A stretch of DNA of 15,900 nt from Thermoflexia bacterium (lineage in GTDB: Bacteria > Chloroflexota > Anaerolineae > B4-G1 > SLSP01), in contig JAUWHU010000362.1 in assembly GCA_030605705.1 (NCBI GenBank), positions 1 through 15,900 of the forward strand, read 5' to 3'. Within the stretch, counting starts at the first letter, position 1. Each line of letters opens with the position of its first letter. The notes below the pieces were generated by a model that ran no database searches, was not told where the DNA came from, and was given only the letters and a program-made list of their open reading frames with translations. Below, in pieces: positions 7,901 to 13,540 of the stretch. The position numbers were made by a program, and so were the translations under genes.

Positions 7901-7992
7901 TGGATGCACCGGCCGTCAAACGAGCGGTGCAGGACATTATGGAAGGCTCTAAGGAAGCCTTCCGCCGCCGCCGCGAAAAGTATGGCTTTTGA
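4939..7992 (+). CDS. PHP-domain / SMC-like ABC ATPase fusion protein (TrlF-type)
   Basis: The 1017-residue protein has two parts. Residues 10-290 form a PHP metallophosphoesterase-type domain with its metal-ligand motifs: DLHMH (H16, H18), TDHN (64-66), E102 in GFEVEA, H112, APHP (H175) and GSDCYRLH (D245, H250). Residues 305-900 form an SMC/Rad50-like ATPase: Walker A GSRGTGKST (331-339), a charged coiled-coil region (about 450-690) broken in the middle, an ABC signature VSAGQQG (822-828), Walker B PLVVDTPEEGLDN (842-854) and the H-loop IVTHN (H879). It resembles what databases call TrlF-family AAA-like ATPases, from memory. No signal peptide or membrane segment is seen. The ATG at 4939 follows AGGAGG (4924-4929) by 9 bases; upstream in-frame starts at 4837 and 4840 have no such site. 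A function in defence or nucleic-acid surveillance is inference. Confidence 0.9.
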   Translation: MSDRPMYARFYKCDLHMHTPLDLHWRQDGTRLRHTDSDKRKQQIARAYLKACHDAGLEAIAVTDHNFAPSPEESFVNWLHQENKAVAQKMERPPLLIFPGFEVEADVGKGCHVLCLFPPDTPLPVVDSRLTTLGLPPEKRFDQQKRPRQSTVRLLDILETVQMDPDYTGIVIAPHPFDRKGICDDDRIEMWLQQEEFKNPDLLCIELPKPLEEMSEGLKKMVRGGDDCLLEWRRERPIAYVMGSDCYRLHRSDQDPGNYIGFRHTWIKMSRPSIESLRQAFLDRDSGIRFGPQSPEEAYTYPKLRRISVQGATFLKADPITWSPNLNCLIGSRGTGKSTLLDYLRLALDRLRDGDLPGDLRDEINARIRETLPSTAQVEVVLEKPEGEYRIVYRDDRRQVFTAGADVPDPDMDVRALFPFRILSQREIDRSIDRRDRQALLRILDDFIRSELDSLAADAERLRGRVGEIEAALETRREGQKRRAALETERKGLEKQLDKLEKLREPLQRWQGVEVEQRFFADLFEETGELLQVWHERLEDLELHATVLTDDLRQSPNAALIAEASELSDQATAQLKAAIETALDNFEQITSWDDAPLRTIHRRRWQPLFEREQQTFEQAQLEAQAGGDDLAKIDQLRHRMDTLRVELTVLQQEADEIEELEDQRKEIVAALHRVWREQTGARRDKAEELMAVLRPQPDAKPLVEIQVIHQGDLDAAVKIQAAKIPDRRRINEQDIASLVECLDGPSGADPVSTVMGRFIAEARAGIASPVLSQVFQDRRREAFLDAYTEPVLRALEVERIPDRITYLVYRQDGTLAGPIERVSAGQQGTAILNLLLAGGEEPLVVDTPEEGLDNEGVYSELVPLFQREKEHRQIIIVTHNANIPVNASAEMIVALDAVGVVSRETLASIVQECGQSLSDAQLLHLLGLVQRKDWEDAVRKYLGTKRHWPDSTVKQVLRTIGGRRQAEGHIKRLQLTESGPPEPAVGALDAPAVKRAVQDIMEGSKEAFRRRREKYGF

Positions 7993-8006
7993 GGAGGAAC
8001 TGACAG

Positions 8007-9269
8007 ATGTATGACGCTATGTCCGAACTATTGTCCGAAATCGCTGCTGGAGAGGATATCTACCTGGAACTCAAAGAGGTCATCTTCAAGGGCAACCAAA
8101 TCCGCTTTGGCGGCGCCGACACCAAGGCAACCGAGTTCATTGCACGACGGCTCTGTTGCTTTGCCAACACCGAGGGAGGCGTCCTCGTCTTGGGGGTCAA
8201 CAAGCATCGAGAAATCGTTGGTGTGACGCCGGACAAGATGGACTTGCTGGAACAGTGGGTGGTCAACGTCTCCCAGGACAACTGTGAGCCGCCAGTGTAC
8301 ATTATCCCTGACCGGCGACTACTGCCCAATGCCGAGGGGATGGCACTTTTGTGCCTCAAAGTGGATGTGCCCAAAAGCCCCTACGTTCACCACACGTCTG
8401 GTGGTCGCTGGATGAGCCGGGTTGGCTCACATTGTCGTGATTTGCGCGCCGACCAACTTGCGCGTCTGCTGGAGCGTCGCCAGATAGGACAGCCCTTTGA
8501 GGAACGGCCTATTTCCAGCGCCGCTCTTGAAGCGCTCGACACAGACTTGTTTGAAGCGTACTGCCAGCGTCGCTTTGGGCCGGGTGATATGTTTGAGCAG
8601 CCGGGGATGGAATTTCGGCTGATTAACTTGAAACTAGCTGCTCGTTTGGAAAGTGGGTTGGTCGCTCCCACTGTAGTGGGTTTATTGCTCTTTGGCCGGG
8701 AACCGATCACGACCTGGTTGCCGGGCGCCTTTGTCCAGTGTGTGCTCTACCGAGGCATTATGGCCGACGCTCACGAACAGTTGGATGAAAAACTGTTTCG
8801 CGGCCCGGTAGCGGAACAAATTGTCCAGGCTACGCGCTTTGTTCAGCGACATATCCCCGTAGCGGCTGAGAAAACATACGAGGGACGGATGGACCACCCG
8901 GCTTTTTCACTGCGTGCCGTTCACGAGGCAATCGTGAATGCTGTCGTTCACCGCGATTATCAACTGTCAGGATCCAACGTGCGCGTGATGGTCTTTGATG
9001 ACCGTATCGAAATCTCTAACCCCGGCGGATTGCACAATACGTTGCGACCTGAGAATCTGTTTGCCGGAGCACAGCCTTATCGTCGCAACCAGGTCTTGGC
9101 CGGGTTCCTGCGTGATTACTCGAGTCCGCTCACTGGTCGGGCGTTGATGGAATCGCGAGGTGAGGGTTTTTTGATGCTGGTGCGCGAAACGCGCGCCCTG
9201 GGTGGCGATGTAGAGTTGGACTCGCAGCCTGGGGCGCTAAAGTTGATCCTCGGACGGGCAAAATTGTAG
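8007..9269 (+). CDS. AlbA_2 (Schlafen-type) domain / GHKL-ATPase protein
   Basis: The 420-residue protein starts with an AlbA_2 domain (about 15-150: YLELKE with E21 and K23, KATEFIARRLCCFANTEGG, VLGV). It ends with a GHKL-type ATP-binding module (HATPase_c_4, about 300-395: HEAIVNAVVHRDY with E307 and N311, DRIEISNPGGL, and the glycine motif SRGEGF at 383-388). Such proteins are usually annotated as ATP-binding proteins or transcriptional regulators, and AlbA_2 domains bind or, in some Schlafens, cut RNA; the role here is unknown. GAGGAGGA (7991-7998) overlaps the stop codon of the PHP/SMC gene and lies 8 bases before the ATG at 8007, so the two genes are co-transcribed and probably translationally coupled. 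This is best read as the partner of the upstream ATPase. Confidence 0.88.
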   Translation: MYDAMSELLSEIAAGEDIYLELKEVIFKGNQIRFGGADTKATEFIARRLCCFANTEGGVLVLGVNKHREIVGVTPDKMDLLEQWVVNVSQDNCEPPVYIIPDRRLLPNAEGMALLCLKVDVPKSPYVHHTSGGRWMSRVGSHCRDLRADQLARLLERRQIGQPFEERPISSAALEALDTDLFEAYCQRRFGPGDMFEQPGMEFRLINLKLAARLESGLVAPTVVGLLLFGREPITTWLPGAFVQCVLYRGIMADAHEQLDEKLFRGPVAEQIVQATRFVQRHIPVAAEKTYEGRMDHPAFSLRAVHEAIVNAVVHRDYQLSGSNVRVMVFDDRIEISNPGGLHNTLRPENLFAGAQPYRRNQVLAGFLRDYSSPLTGRALMESRGEGFLMLVRETRALGGDVELDSQPGALKLILGRAKL

Positions 9270-9288
9270 AATAATCTAAAGGCAATAT

Positions 9289-9333
9289 GGTTCAGTTAAG
9301 ATTCTGGAAGTCTGGCCCGTCTTTAACTAAACC
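9289..9333. repeat. imperfect inverted repeat after the PHP/AlbA_2 operon
   Basis: GGTTCAGTTAAGA (9289-9301) pairs with TCTTTAACTAAACC (9320-9333) with one mismatch and one bulge, around an 18-base loop. It is AT-rich and lacks a T-run, so it is not a classical terminator. It sits in the 118-base gap before the next gene and could be an operator, an RNA 3'-end hairpin or a remnant of insertion. Confidence 0.5.
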
Positions 9334-9387
9334 TCATTGAACTTAAACCCAGCTTAAAGTCTAGCAGTCAGACCCAGGAGGCAAACT

Positions 9388-9900
9388 ATGAAACTGTTTG
9401 ATTTCTTTACTTCGACCCGCCGTCCGGCGAAGGGAACTCCGGTCCGCTCACCGGAGGAGGTGCTGCAGGCTATTATGAGCTTGAACCGCTCCACGGCGCC
9501 TTATCGCATCGTGGATGGACGGGAGAAAGGCGTGGACTTCATCGCTGAGTGGAAGATCGTGGATGCGCAGTGGTACGAGATCTTCGCCAAAGCGGGACTT
9601 AAAAAGGTGTTCAGGATTTACCTGAAGCTCGATCCGCAGAAGCATGAGGTGCGGGCCGGGGACCGGGAGTACACGGTGGCATGGCGAGCCGGCATTCCGA
9701 CGCTTTCCCTTTCCGCCGAGTTCTTCAAGGGGCAGAAGCAGGAGGTCGAATTCGGCACGGCTTACGCCTTCAAGGAGAACCTCGCGCCGGGGCAGGTCTA
9801 CAAGTACCGCTTCGCCACCAACGAGATCAAGAAGCCTATCCAGGACGCCGTCACTCGTTGCGGTTGGACGTACCGGGGTATCGCTTTCGGCAAGCTATAG
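9388..9900 (+). CDS. uncharacterised 170-residue protein
   Basis: I do not recognise a characterised family. The protein is soluble, with no signal peptide or membrane segment, rich in aromatic and charged residues, and has a likely alpha+beta core. Notable segments are GVDFIAEWKIVDAQWYEIFA (about 49-68), a lysine-rich stretch LKKVFRIYLKLDPQKHEVRA, and a conserved-looking end CGWTYRGIAFGKL. The ATG at 9388 follows AGGAGG (9376-9381) with a 6-base spacer, and GC-rich wobble use supports real coding. The gene has the same direction as the AlbA_2/ATPase gene, 118 bases further on. A possible promoter (TTGATC 9243-9248, 18-base spacer, TAGAAT 9267-9272) overlaps the end of that gene, so it may be a separate unit. 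It ends facing the FeoC-like gene. Confidence 0.8.
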   Translation: MKLFDFFTSTRRPAKGTPVRSPEEVLQAIMSLNRSTAPYRIVDGREKGVDFIAEWKIVDAQWYEIFAKAGLKKVFRIYLKLDPQKHEVRAGDREYTVAWRAGIPTLSLSAEFFKGQKQEVEFGTAYAFKENLAPGQVYKYRFATNEIKKPIQDAVTRCGWTYRGIAFGKL

Positions 9901-9904
9901 AACT

Positions 9905-9932
9905 GGTGATTGGTGAATAGAGAATGGAGAAT
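9905..9932 (+). repeat. purine-rich heptanucleotide tandem repeat
   Basis: Four 7-base units (GGTGATT, GGTGAAT, AGAGAAT, GGAGAAT) begin five bases after the stop of the 170-residue protein. They are the same unit type as at 1214-1248 and 13541-13587, here between convergent genes. Confidence 0.7.
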
Positions 9933-9938
9933 GGCAAA

Positions 9939-9983
9939 CTCGCCTTATCGCTTTCTCGTTCACTCGCTCTCTCGCCTTATCGC
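9939..9983 (+). repeat. 13-base direct repeat reaching into feoC 3' end
   Basis: CTCGCCTTATCGC occurs exactly at 9939-9951 and 9971-9983, 32 bases apart. The second copy encodes the last codons region of the FeoC-like gene on the other strand, so the pair probably arose by local duplication at the gene's 3' end. Confidence 0.6.
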
Positions 9984-10229
9984 CTGTCGGCCTTTCTCTG
10001 TCACGGACCACAGCCGCGCGCCGTTGTTCTTGGCTCCGCATAGCGATTTTAGGGAGCAGCTCTCGCAACCATCAGCACATTGCATGTTCTCGCTCAGGTA
10101 GCCTTGTCGCGCGAGCTGTTCTGCCATCTGGCTCACCAGCTCCGGCGTCGTGTCTAGCGTACTCGCCAGCGCTGCCGTGGTTTGCAGGTGTGTCCCCTGC
10201 GCGATTTGTCGTAGCAACCGGTGTAACAT
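9960..10229 (-). CDS. feoC: FeoC-like winged-helix protein with Cys cluster
   Basis: The 89-residue protein begins with a predicted winged helix-turn-helix (about 1-46, TTPELVSQMAEQLARQGYL) followed by four cysteines arranged C51-x3-C55-x2-C58-x5-C64, then a short basic tail. FeoC proteins share this layout; their cysteines can hold an iron-sulfur cluster and they associate with FeoB or regulate its level. It is on the feoB strand, 296 bases downstream, and ATG 10229 follows AGGGAAG by 3 bases. A TACAAT box lies just upstream (minus strand, near 10240-10245), so it might be transcribed on its own. The family call is good; the exact role (iron sensor, FeoB stabiliser or DNA binder) is open. 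Confidence 0.8.
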   Translation of the reverse strand: MLHRLLRQIAQGTHLQTTAALASTLDTTPELVSQMAEQLARQGYLSENMQCADGCESCSLKSLCGAKNNGARLWSVTEKGRQAIRRESE

Positions 10230-10246
10230 AATCTTCCCTGATTGTA

Positions 10247-10436
10247 TCTGCCTCGAAAATAAACCCCAGCTATGGCTGGTCTCATTGGGGCTTTCTGCCC
10301 CAAACTACGTGACTGAGAGCCACCAGACGGGTGGTTAAAATAAACGCAGAGTCGCTGAGCAGCAGAGCCGCAGAGAGAAAATATAAAAACTCTGCGCCTC
10401 GGCGTCTCTGCGTTGCTTCTGCCGCGAAAATAAACC
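10247..10436. repeat. 19-base direct repeats flanking a repeat cluster
   Basis: TCTGCC(T/G)CGAAAATAAACC occurs at 10247-10265 and 10418-10436 with 18 of 19 identities; its core AAAATAAAC is also at 10338-10346. The copies border separate hairpin modules: a CCCCAG/TGGGG-containing stretch, CCACC-N5-GGTGG (10321-10335) and the CGCAGAG inverted repeat. The layout looks like nested cassettes with a shared joint sequence. No gene is seen in 10230-10525. Confidence 0.65.
10344..10414. repeat. inverted repeat of CGCAGAG-type modules
   Basis: The left arm from 10344 (AACGCAGAGTCGCTGAG) is mirrored by the right arm ending at 10414 (CTCGGCGTCTCTGCGTT), differing at two positions over 17. Inside, CGCAGAG-like words are repeated (GCAGAGCCGCAGAGAG). 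This type of direct CGCAGAG word repeat is familiar as an intergenic element in environmental genomes, from memory. Confidence 0.7.
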
Positions 10437-10439
10437 GCC

Positions 10440-10496
10440 CGTAGTAGCGACTTCAGTCGCTCTGGTCTTGTTTGAACGACTAAAGTCGCTACTACG
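10440..10496. repeat. REP-like 22-base inverted repeat after feoB
   Basis: Arms 10440-10461 and 10475-10496 match in 20 of 22 positions around a 13-base loop; both mismatches would be G-U pairs in one transcript orientation. Each arm also contains its own palindrome (AGCGACT-TC-AGTCGCT and AACGACT-AA-AGTCGCT). It lies 29 bases past the feoB stop and could protect or end the feoB message. Confidence 0.8.
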
Positions 10497-10525
10497 AGCA
10501 AAATTGCCAATGTCCAGTTACGAGG

Positions 10526-12535
10526 TTAAGCCCCCAGGAGCGTGCCCACCTGGTAGACGAGTACGCCCGCACCTAACGAAAGACCCAGGAGCAACAGCAG
10601 GCTCACCAGTGTCCAGCGGTTGCCCACTTCTTGTTTGATGGTGGCGACGGTGGCGACGCAGGGGATGAAGAGCAGCTGCACGACCAGGAAGGCCAGGGCC
10701 GCCGAGGGCGTCAAGGCTGCCGGCAAGGCTGTCTCTAAATCGCCGTAGAGGATGCTCAACGTGGCGATGGTGTTCTCCTTGGCGATGAAACTGGTGAGCA
10801 ACGCCGTCATCATCTGCCAGGGAAGTCCCATCCAGCGCCCGACAGGCTCCAGCCAGTGGCCGAACAGCGTCAGGTAACTCTCCGTCACCACGCCGGTGGG
10901 AAAGTAGGAGAGCAGCCAGATGATTGCCGAGACGCCGAGGATGATCGTCCCGGCTTTTTGGAGGAAGGCCAGGGTGTTATGCCAGACGTACAGGCCGATG
11001 GAGCGCAGGTTGGGGAGGTGGTAGAGCGGGAGTTCCATGATGAAAGCCACCTGCTCGCCCTTGAGGATCACGCGGTGCAGCAGTATCCCTAACAGCGCCA
11101 GGATGGCGAGAGCGGCTGCGACCAGTCCCCAGGCCACCAGCCCGGCCATATCCCCGAAGAAGAGCGGGGTGAGGACTATGATCACGGCCATGCGGGCGGT
11201 ACAGGGCACCAGCGGGGCCAGCAGGACGGTGAGCAGGCGCGCCCGCTGCGTCTCAATGATCCGCGTCCCCAGGATGGAGGGCACGTTGCAGCCGAAGCCC
11301 AACAGGAGCGGGATGAAGCTCTTGCCGTGCAGTCCCATCGTGTGCATGACCCGGTCGGTCAGGTAGGCGATGCGGGCCATGTACCCGGTATCCTCCAGGA
11401 TAGCCAGTACGGCGAAGAAGATGATCAAGATGGGTAAGAATGTTACCACCATGCCCGCTCCGCCGATGATCCCGTCAGCACACAGGTTGGCGAACCAGGT
11501 CGGCATCCCGGCGAGCGCGCCCCGCGTACTCTCGGCTAGCAGGGCGACGAGATCTCCCAGCCACTCCTGGAGGGGGGTGCCCAGCGTGTAAGTCAGCCAG
11601 AAGACAGCGCCCAACACGGCCAGCAGCGCGACCGTGCCCCACACGGGATGCGTGAGCACACTATCCAGCCGGGCCGTCATCCCCAGCTGCCCCACTTTGG
11701 GACGCACCACGGCTGCCCGGATCATGCGCCCGATCCATTGGTAGCGCGCTCCGGCGATATCGAGGATGGCGTCTTCGTGCTGATAGAGCAGGTCGTGGAC
11801 TTGTTTCCAGATCGCTTCCGGCAAGGCGTCCTGCATGAGGGTACACATTTCGTCATCCCCTTCCAGCAATTTGAGCGCGACCCAGGCGGGCTGGTAGGGC
11901 ACCGGGACGGAGTCCTCGATCAGGGCGCGGATTTTTTCCAAGATCGCCTGGTGGCCGGGCAGGATGGTGGGACGCTGGGGTTGGCAAGAGATTTCCCCTG
12001 CGCTTAGCGATTCTACGGTGGCGATCAGCTCCTGGATACCGGTTCCTCGCGCTGCGCACAGAGGAACGACGGGGATGCCCAGTGCCGCTTCCAGTACCTG
12101 CGGCTCGATCTTGATGCCCTCTTGCTCAGCCACATCCATCATGTTGAGCGCCAGCACCACCGGCGAGGGCAGGAGCAGGAGCTCGGCCACCAGGTAAAGG
12201 CTGCGTTCTAAGATGGCCGCGTCCACCACTGCCACGACGATGTCGGGTCGTCCGTGGATGATGTAATCCCGCGCGATGCGTTCCTCTTCGGAGTTGGCGG
12301 TGAGGCTGTAGGTGCCGGGGAGGTCTACGAGGGTAAACTTCTGACCATCATGCGTGCAGGTCCCGGTTTTCTGCGCGACAGTTTTGCCCGGCCAGTTTCC
12401 CACGTGCTGGTTGAGGCCGGTGAGCATGTTGAAGATAGTGGACTTGCCGACGTTGGGTTGGCCGGCTAAAGCGATGACCGTCGTCTTGGCGGCAGTCTGT
12501 TCCGGCGGGGATGAGTTAACCAGCGGTGACGCCAT
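10526..12535 (-). CDS. feoB: ferrous iron transporter FeoB
   Basis: The 669-residue inner-membrane protein imports Fe2+ under control of an N-terminal G domain. G motifs are G1 GQPNVGKST (25-33), G2 region GNWPGKT (46-52), G3 DLPG (71-74) and G4 NMMD (131-134); NMxD in place of NKxD is usual in FeoB. After a helical spacer region come many hydrophobic segments with the two gate-type repeats, including GFGCNVPSILGTR and PCTARMAV in the first and IPCVATVATIKQE near the end. The length suits compact FeoB forms (E. coli has 773). I place the start at the ATG at 12535, just after GGAGGG within feoA, with an in-frame extension to 12604 rejected because it overlaps feoA fully and lacks a site. feoB overlaps feoA by 20 bases. 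Confidence 0.97.
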   Translation of the reverse strand: MASPLVNSSPPEQTAAKTTVIALAGQPNVGKSTIFNMLTGLNQHVGNWPGKTVAQKTGTCTHDGQKFTLVDLPGTYSLTANSEEERIARDYIIHGRPDIVVAVVDAAILERSLYLVAELLLLPSPVVLALNMMDVAEQEGIKIEPQVLEAALGIPVVPLCAARGTGIQELIATVESLSAGEISCQPQRPTILPGHQAILEKIRALIEDSVPVPYQPAWVALKLLEGDDEMCTLMQDALPEAIWKQVHDLLYQHEDAILDIAGARYQWIGRMIRAAVVRPKVGQLGMTARLDSVLTHPVWGTVALLAVLGAVFWLTYTLGTPLQEWLGDLVALLAESTRGALAGMPTWFANLCADGIIGGAGMVVTFLPILIIFFAVLAILEDTGYMARIAYLTDRVMHTMGLHGKSFIPLLLGFGCNVPSILGTRIIETQRARLLTVLLAPLVPCTARMAVIIVLTPLFFGDMAGLVAWGLVAAALAILALLGILLHRVILKGEQVAFIMELPLYHLPNLRSIGLYVWHNTLAFLQKAGTIILGVSAIIWLLSYFPTGVVTESYLTLFGHWLEPVGRWMGLPWQMMTALLTSFIAKENTIATLSILYGDLETALPAALTPSAALAFLVVQLLFIPCVATVATIKQEVGNRWTLVSLLLLLGLSLGAGVLVYQVGTLLGA

Positions 12536-12767
12536 TTTGGCCCTCCATGAGCAATACGAGAATGCGTCCGGCCTCGCCCCGGCCCAGGGCGATCTGGGTG
12601 TCACGCACCGTCACGATGAGAGGCCCGAATCGGTTATTGCGCACGATTGTCACCGGCGCGCCGGGAGTGAATCCCAGTGCGGCGAGACGAGCCACAAAGC
12701 GGCGTCCCCCGTGAAGTGCGCGTACCATTCCGCTTTGTCCCATCTGTAGTTGAATGAGTGGAATCAT
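12516..12767 (-). CDS. feoA: FeoA, SH3-like iron transport accessory protein
   Basis: The 83-residue protein has the FeoA pattern: LIQLQMGQSGMVRALHGG, RLAALGFTPGAPVTIVRNN (27-45), GPLIVTVRDTQIALGRGEAGRILV. FeoA is a cytoplasmic SH3-like protein needed for full FeoB activity. Its 3' end carries the ribosome binding site of feoB and overlaps that gene by 20 bases, implying coupled translation. The AAGGAG upstream (12781-12786) is 13 bases from the ATG at 12767, a long spacer, so the start is slightly uncertain. It follows the regulator gene by 64 bases containing three 8-base repeats. Confidence 0.93.
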   Translation of the reverse strand: MIPLIQLQMGQSGMVRALHGGRRFVARLAALGFTPGAPVTIVRNNRFGPLIVTVRDTQIALGRGEAGRILVLLMEGQNGVTAG

Positions 12768-12792
12768 GGCTGTAATGTGTCTCCTTTGTAAA

Positions 12793-12816
12793 GTTAGAAC
12801 GTCAGAACGTTGGAAC
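12793..12816 (+). repeat. triple octamer repeat between regulator and feoA
   Basis: GTTAGAAC, GTCAGAAC and GTTGGAAC are exactly contiguous and in register. They lie in the 64-base gap between the regulator and feoA, just beyond the feoA ribosome binding site. Confidence 0.65.
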
Positions 12817-12831
12817 GAATAGCGAATTTTG

Positions 12832-13464
12832 TCATTTGCTCATTATTAGACTCACCCAGAGTGCTTCTGCTACCTGAAGCGGTAGCTGCACATTTTCTCC
12901 CTGGATTTTCACCAGAGTTCCTTCGGGAAGCTGTGCTACGACCCGCAAGCAGCTGCTGGGATCAATGTTGAGTTGCCGTAGGAAGCACAGCACGTCCGGT
13001 GATTCTGAGGCAATACGCACGATCCGGCACTCGGCGCCTGGCGCGAGGGAGCGCAGCGGCTGTGGCTCCGGGAGTTCTCCTTCGCCGGCAGGGTGGGGGG
13101 GGCGGGTCAGCAAATGCGCTAGCTGTTCGGTGACTGTCTCGGGTGCGGCGTGTTCCAGCCGTCCGGCGACTTCGTGAGCTTCGTCCCAGGGGACGCCTAA
13201 CAAATCCGTCAGGAAGCGCTCCCAGAGCCGGTGCCGGCGCAACAATGCCGTGGCGACGGCTTCTCCCGCTTCCGTCAGGGTCACGCCCCGGTAGGGATGG
13301 TAGACCAGCAGCTCCCTTTGGGCCAATTTCAGGATCATTTCGTGGATTGAGACCCTGGAGAAACCGAAGTACTCTCGCAGCCGAGAGAGCTGCAGCGGGG
13401 TAAGCGCGTCTTTCCGCAGGCGGTAGATCGCTCCCAGATAGTCTTCGATGTTTTCTTTAGCCAA
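12832..13464 (-). CDS. DtxR/MntR-family metal-dependent repressor with C-terminal SH3-like domain
   Basis: The 210-residue protein has the DtxR-family order: N-terminal winged helix (4-70, with FGFSRVSIHEMILKLAQREL as recognition region), metal-binding dimerisation domain (71-120) and a C-terminal FeoA/SH3-like domain (about 138-205). It should repress iron uptake genes when metal is bound, here the feo operon that it heads. Aligned by eye, D8 (MntR D8), the His of RRHRLWERFL and its Glu, H98-equivalent in AHEVAGRLEH, and the final E-H pair are kept. The positions equal to MntR E11 and to DtxR C102/MntR E99 are both Gly. The start is TTG at 13464, with GAGGGG only 3 bases before it; no other start fits better. 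A palindrome overlaps its promoter, suggesting autoregulation. Confidence 0.88.
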   Translation of the reverse strand: MAKENIEDYLGAIYRLRKDALTPLQLSRLREYFGFSRVSIHEMILKLAQRELLVYHPYRGVTLTEAGEAVATALLRRHRLWERFLTDLLGVPWDEAHEVAGRLEHAAPETVTEQLAHLLTRPPHPAGEGELPEPQPLRSLAPGAECRIVRIASESPDVLCFLRQLNIDPSSCLRVVAQLPEGTLVKIQGENVQLPLQVAEALWVSLIMSK

Positions 13465-13485
13465 GTGCCCCTCGCTCGCGGTGAA

Positions 13486-13503
13486 ATTGTAAGGTATGCC
13501 TTA
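13486..13503 (-). promoter_or_regulatory. feo operon -10 box with overlapping DtxR-type operator
   Basis: TAAGG-TATG-CCTTA (13490-13503) is a perfect 5+5 palindrome that resembles the AGG...CCT core of DtxR/IdeR boxes. On the minus strand TACAAT (13486-13491) overlaps its edge and would start transcription near 13479, about 15 bases before the regulator start. No convincing -35 box is visible, which fits an activator-free weak or extended arrangement or a misplaced call. Confidence 0.6.
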
Positions 13504-13540
13504 TACTTGAATAATAACAACATCTACCGGGATGTCAAAT

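Noticed and set aside
10154..10510. Minus-strand open frame of 118 codons between feoB and feoC
   Set aside because: It is built from the repeat modules (the YFRGR peptide recurs because of the direct repeats) and overlaps feoC.
12536..12604. Longer feoB start at 12604
   Set aside because: The extension lies wholly within feoA, has no ribosome binding site and adds no FeoB-like residues; the ATG at 12535 follows GGAGGG.
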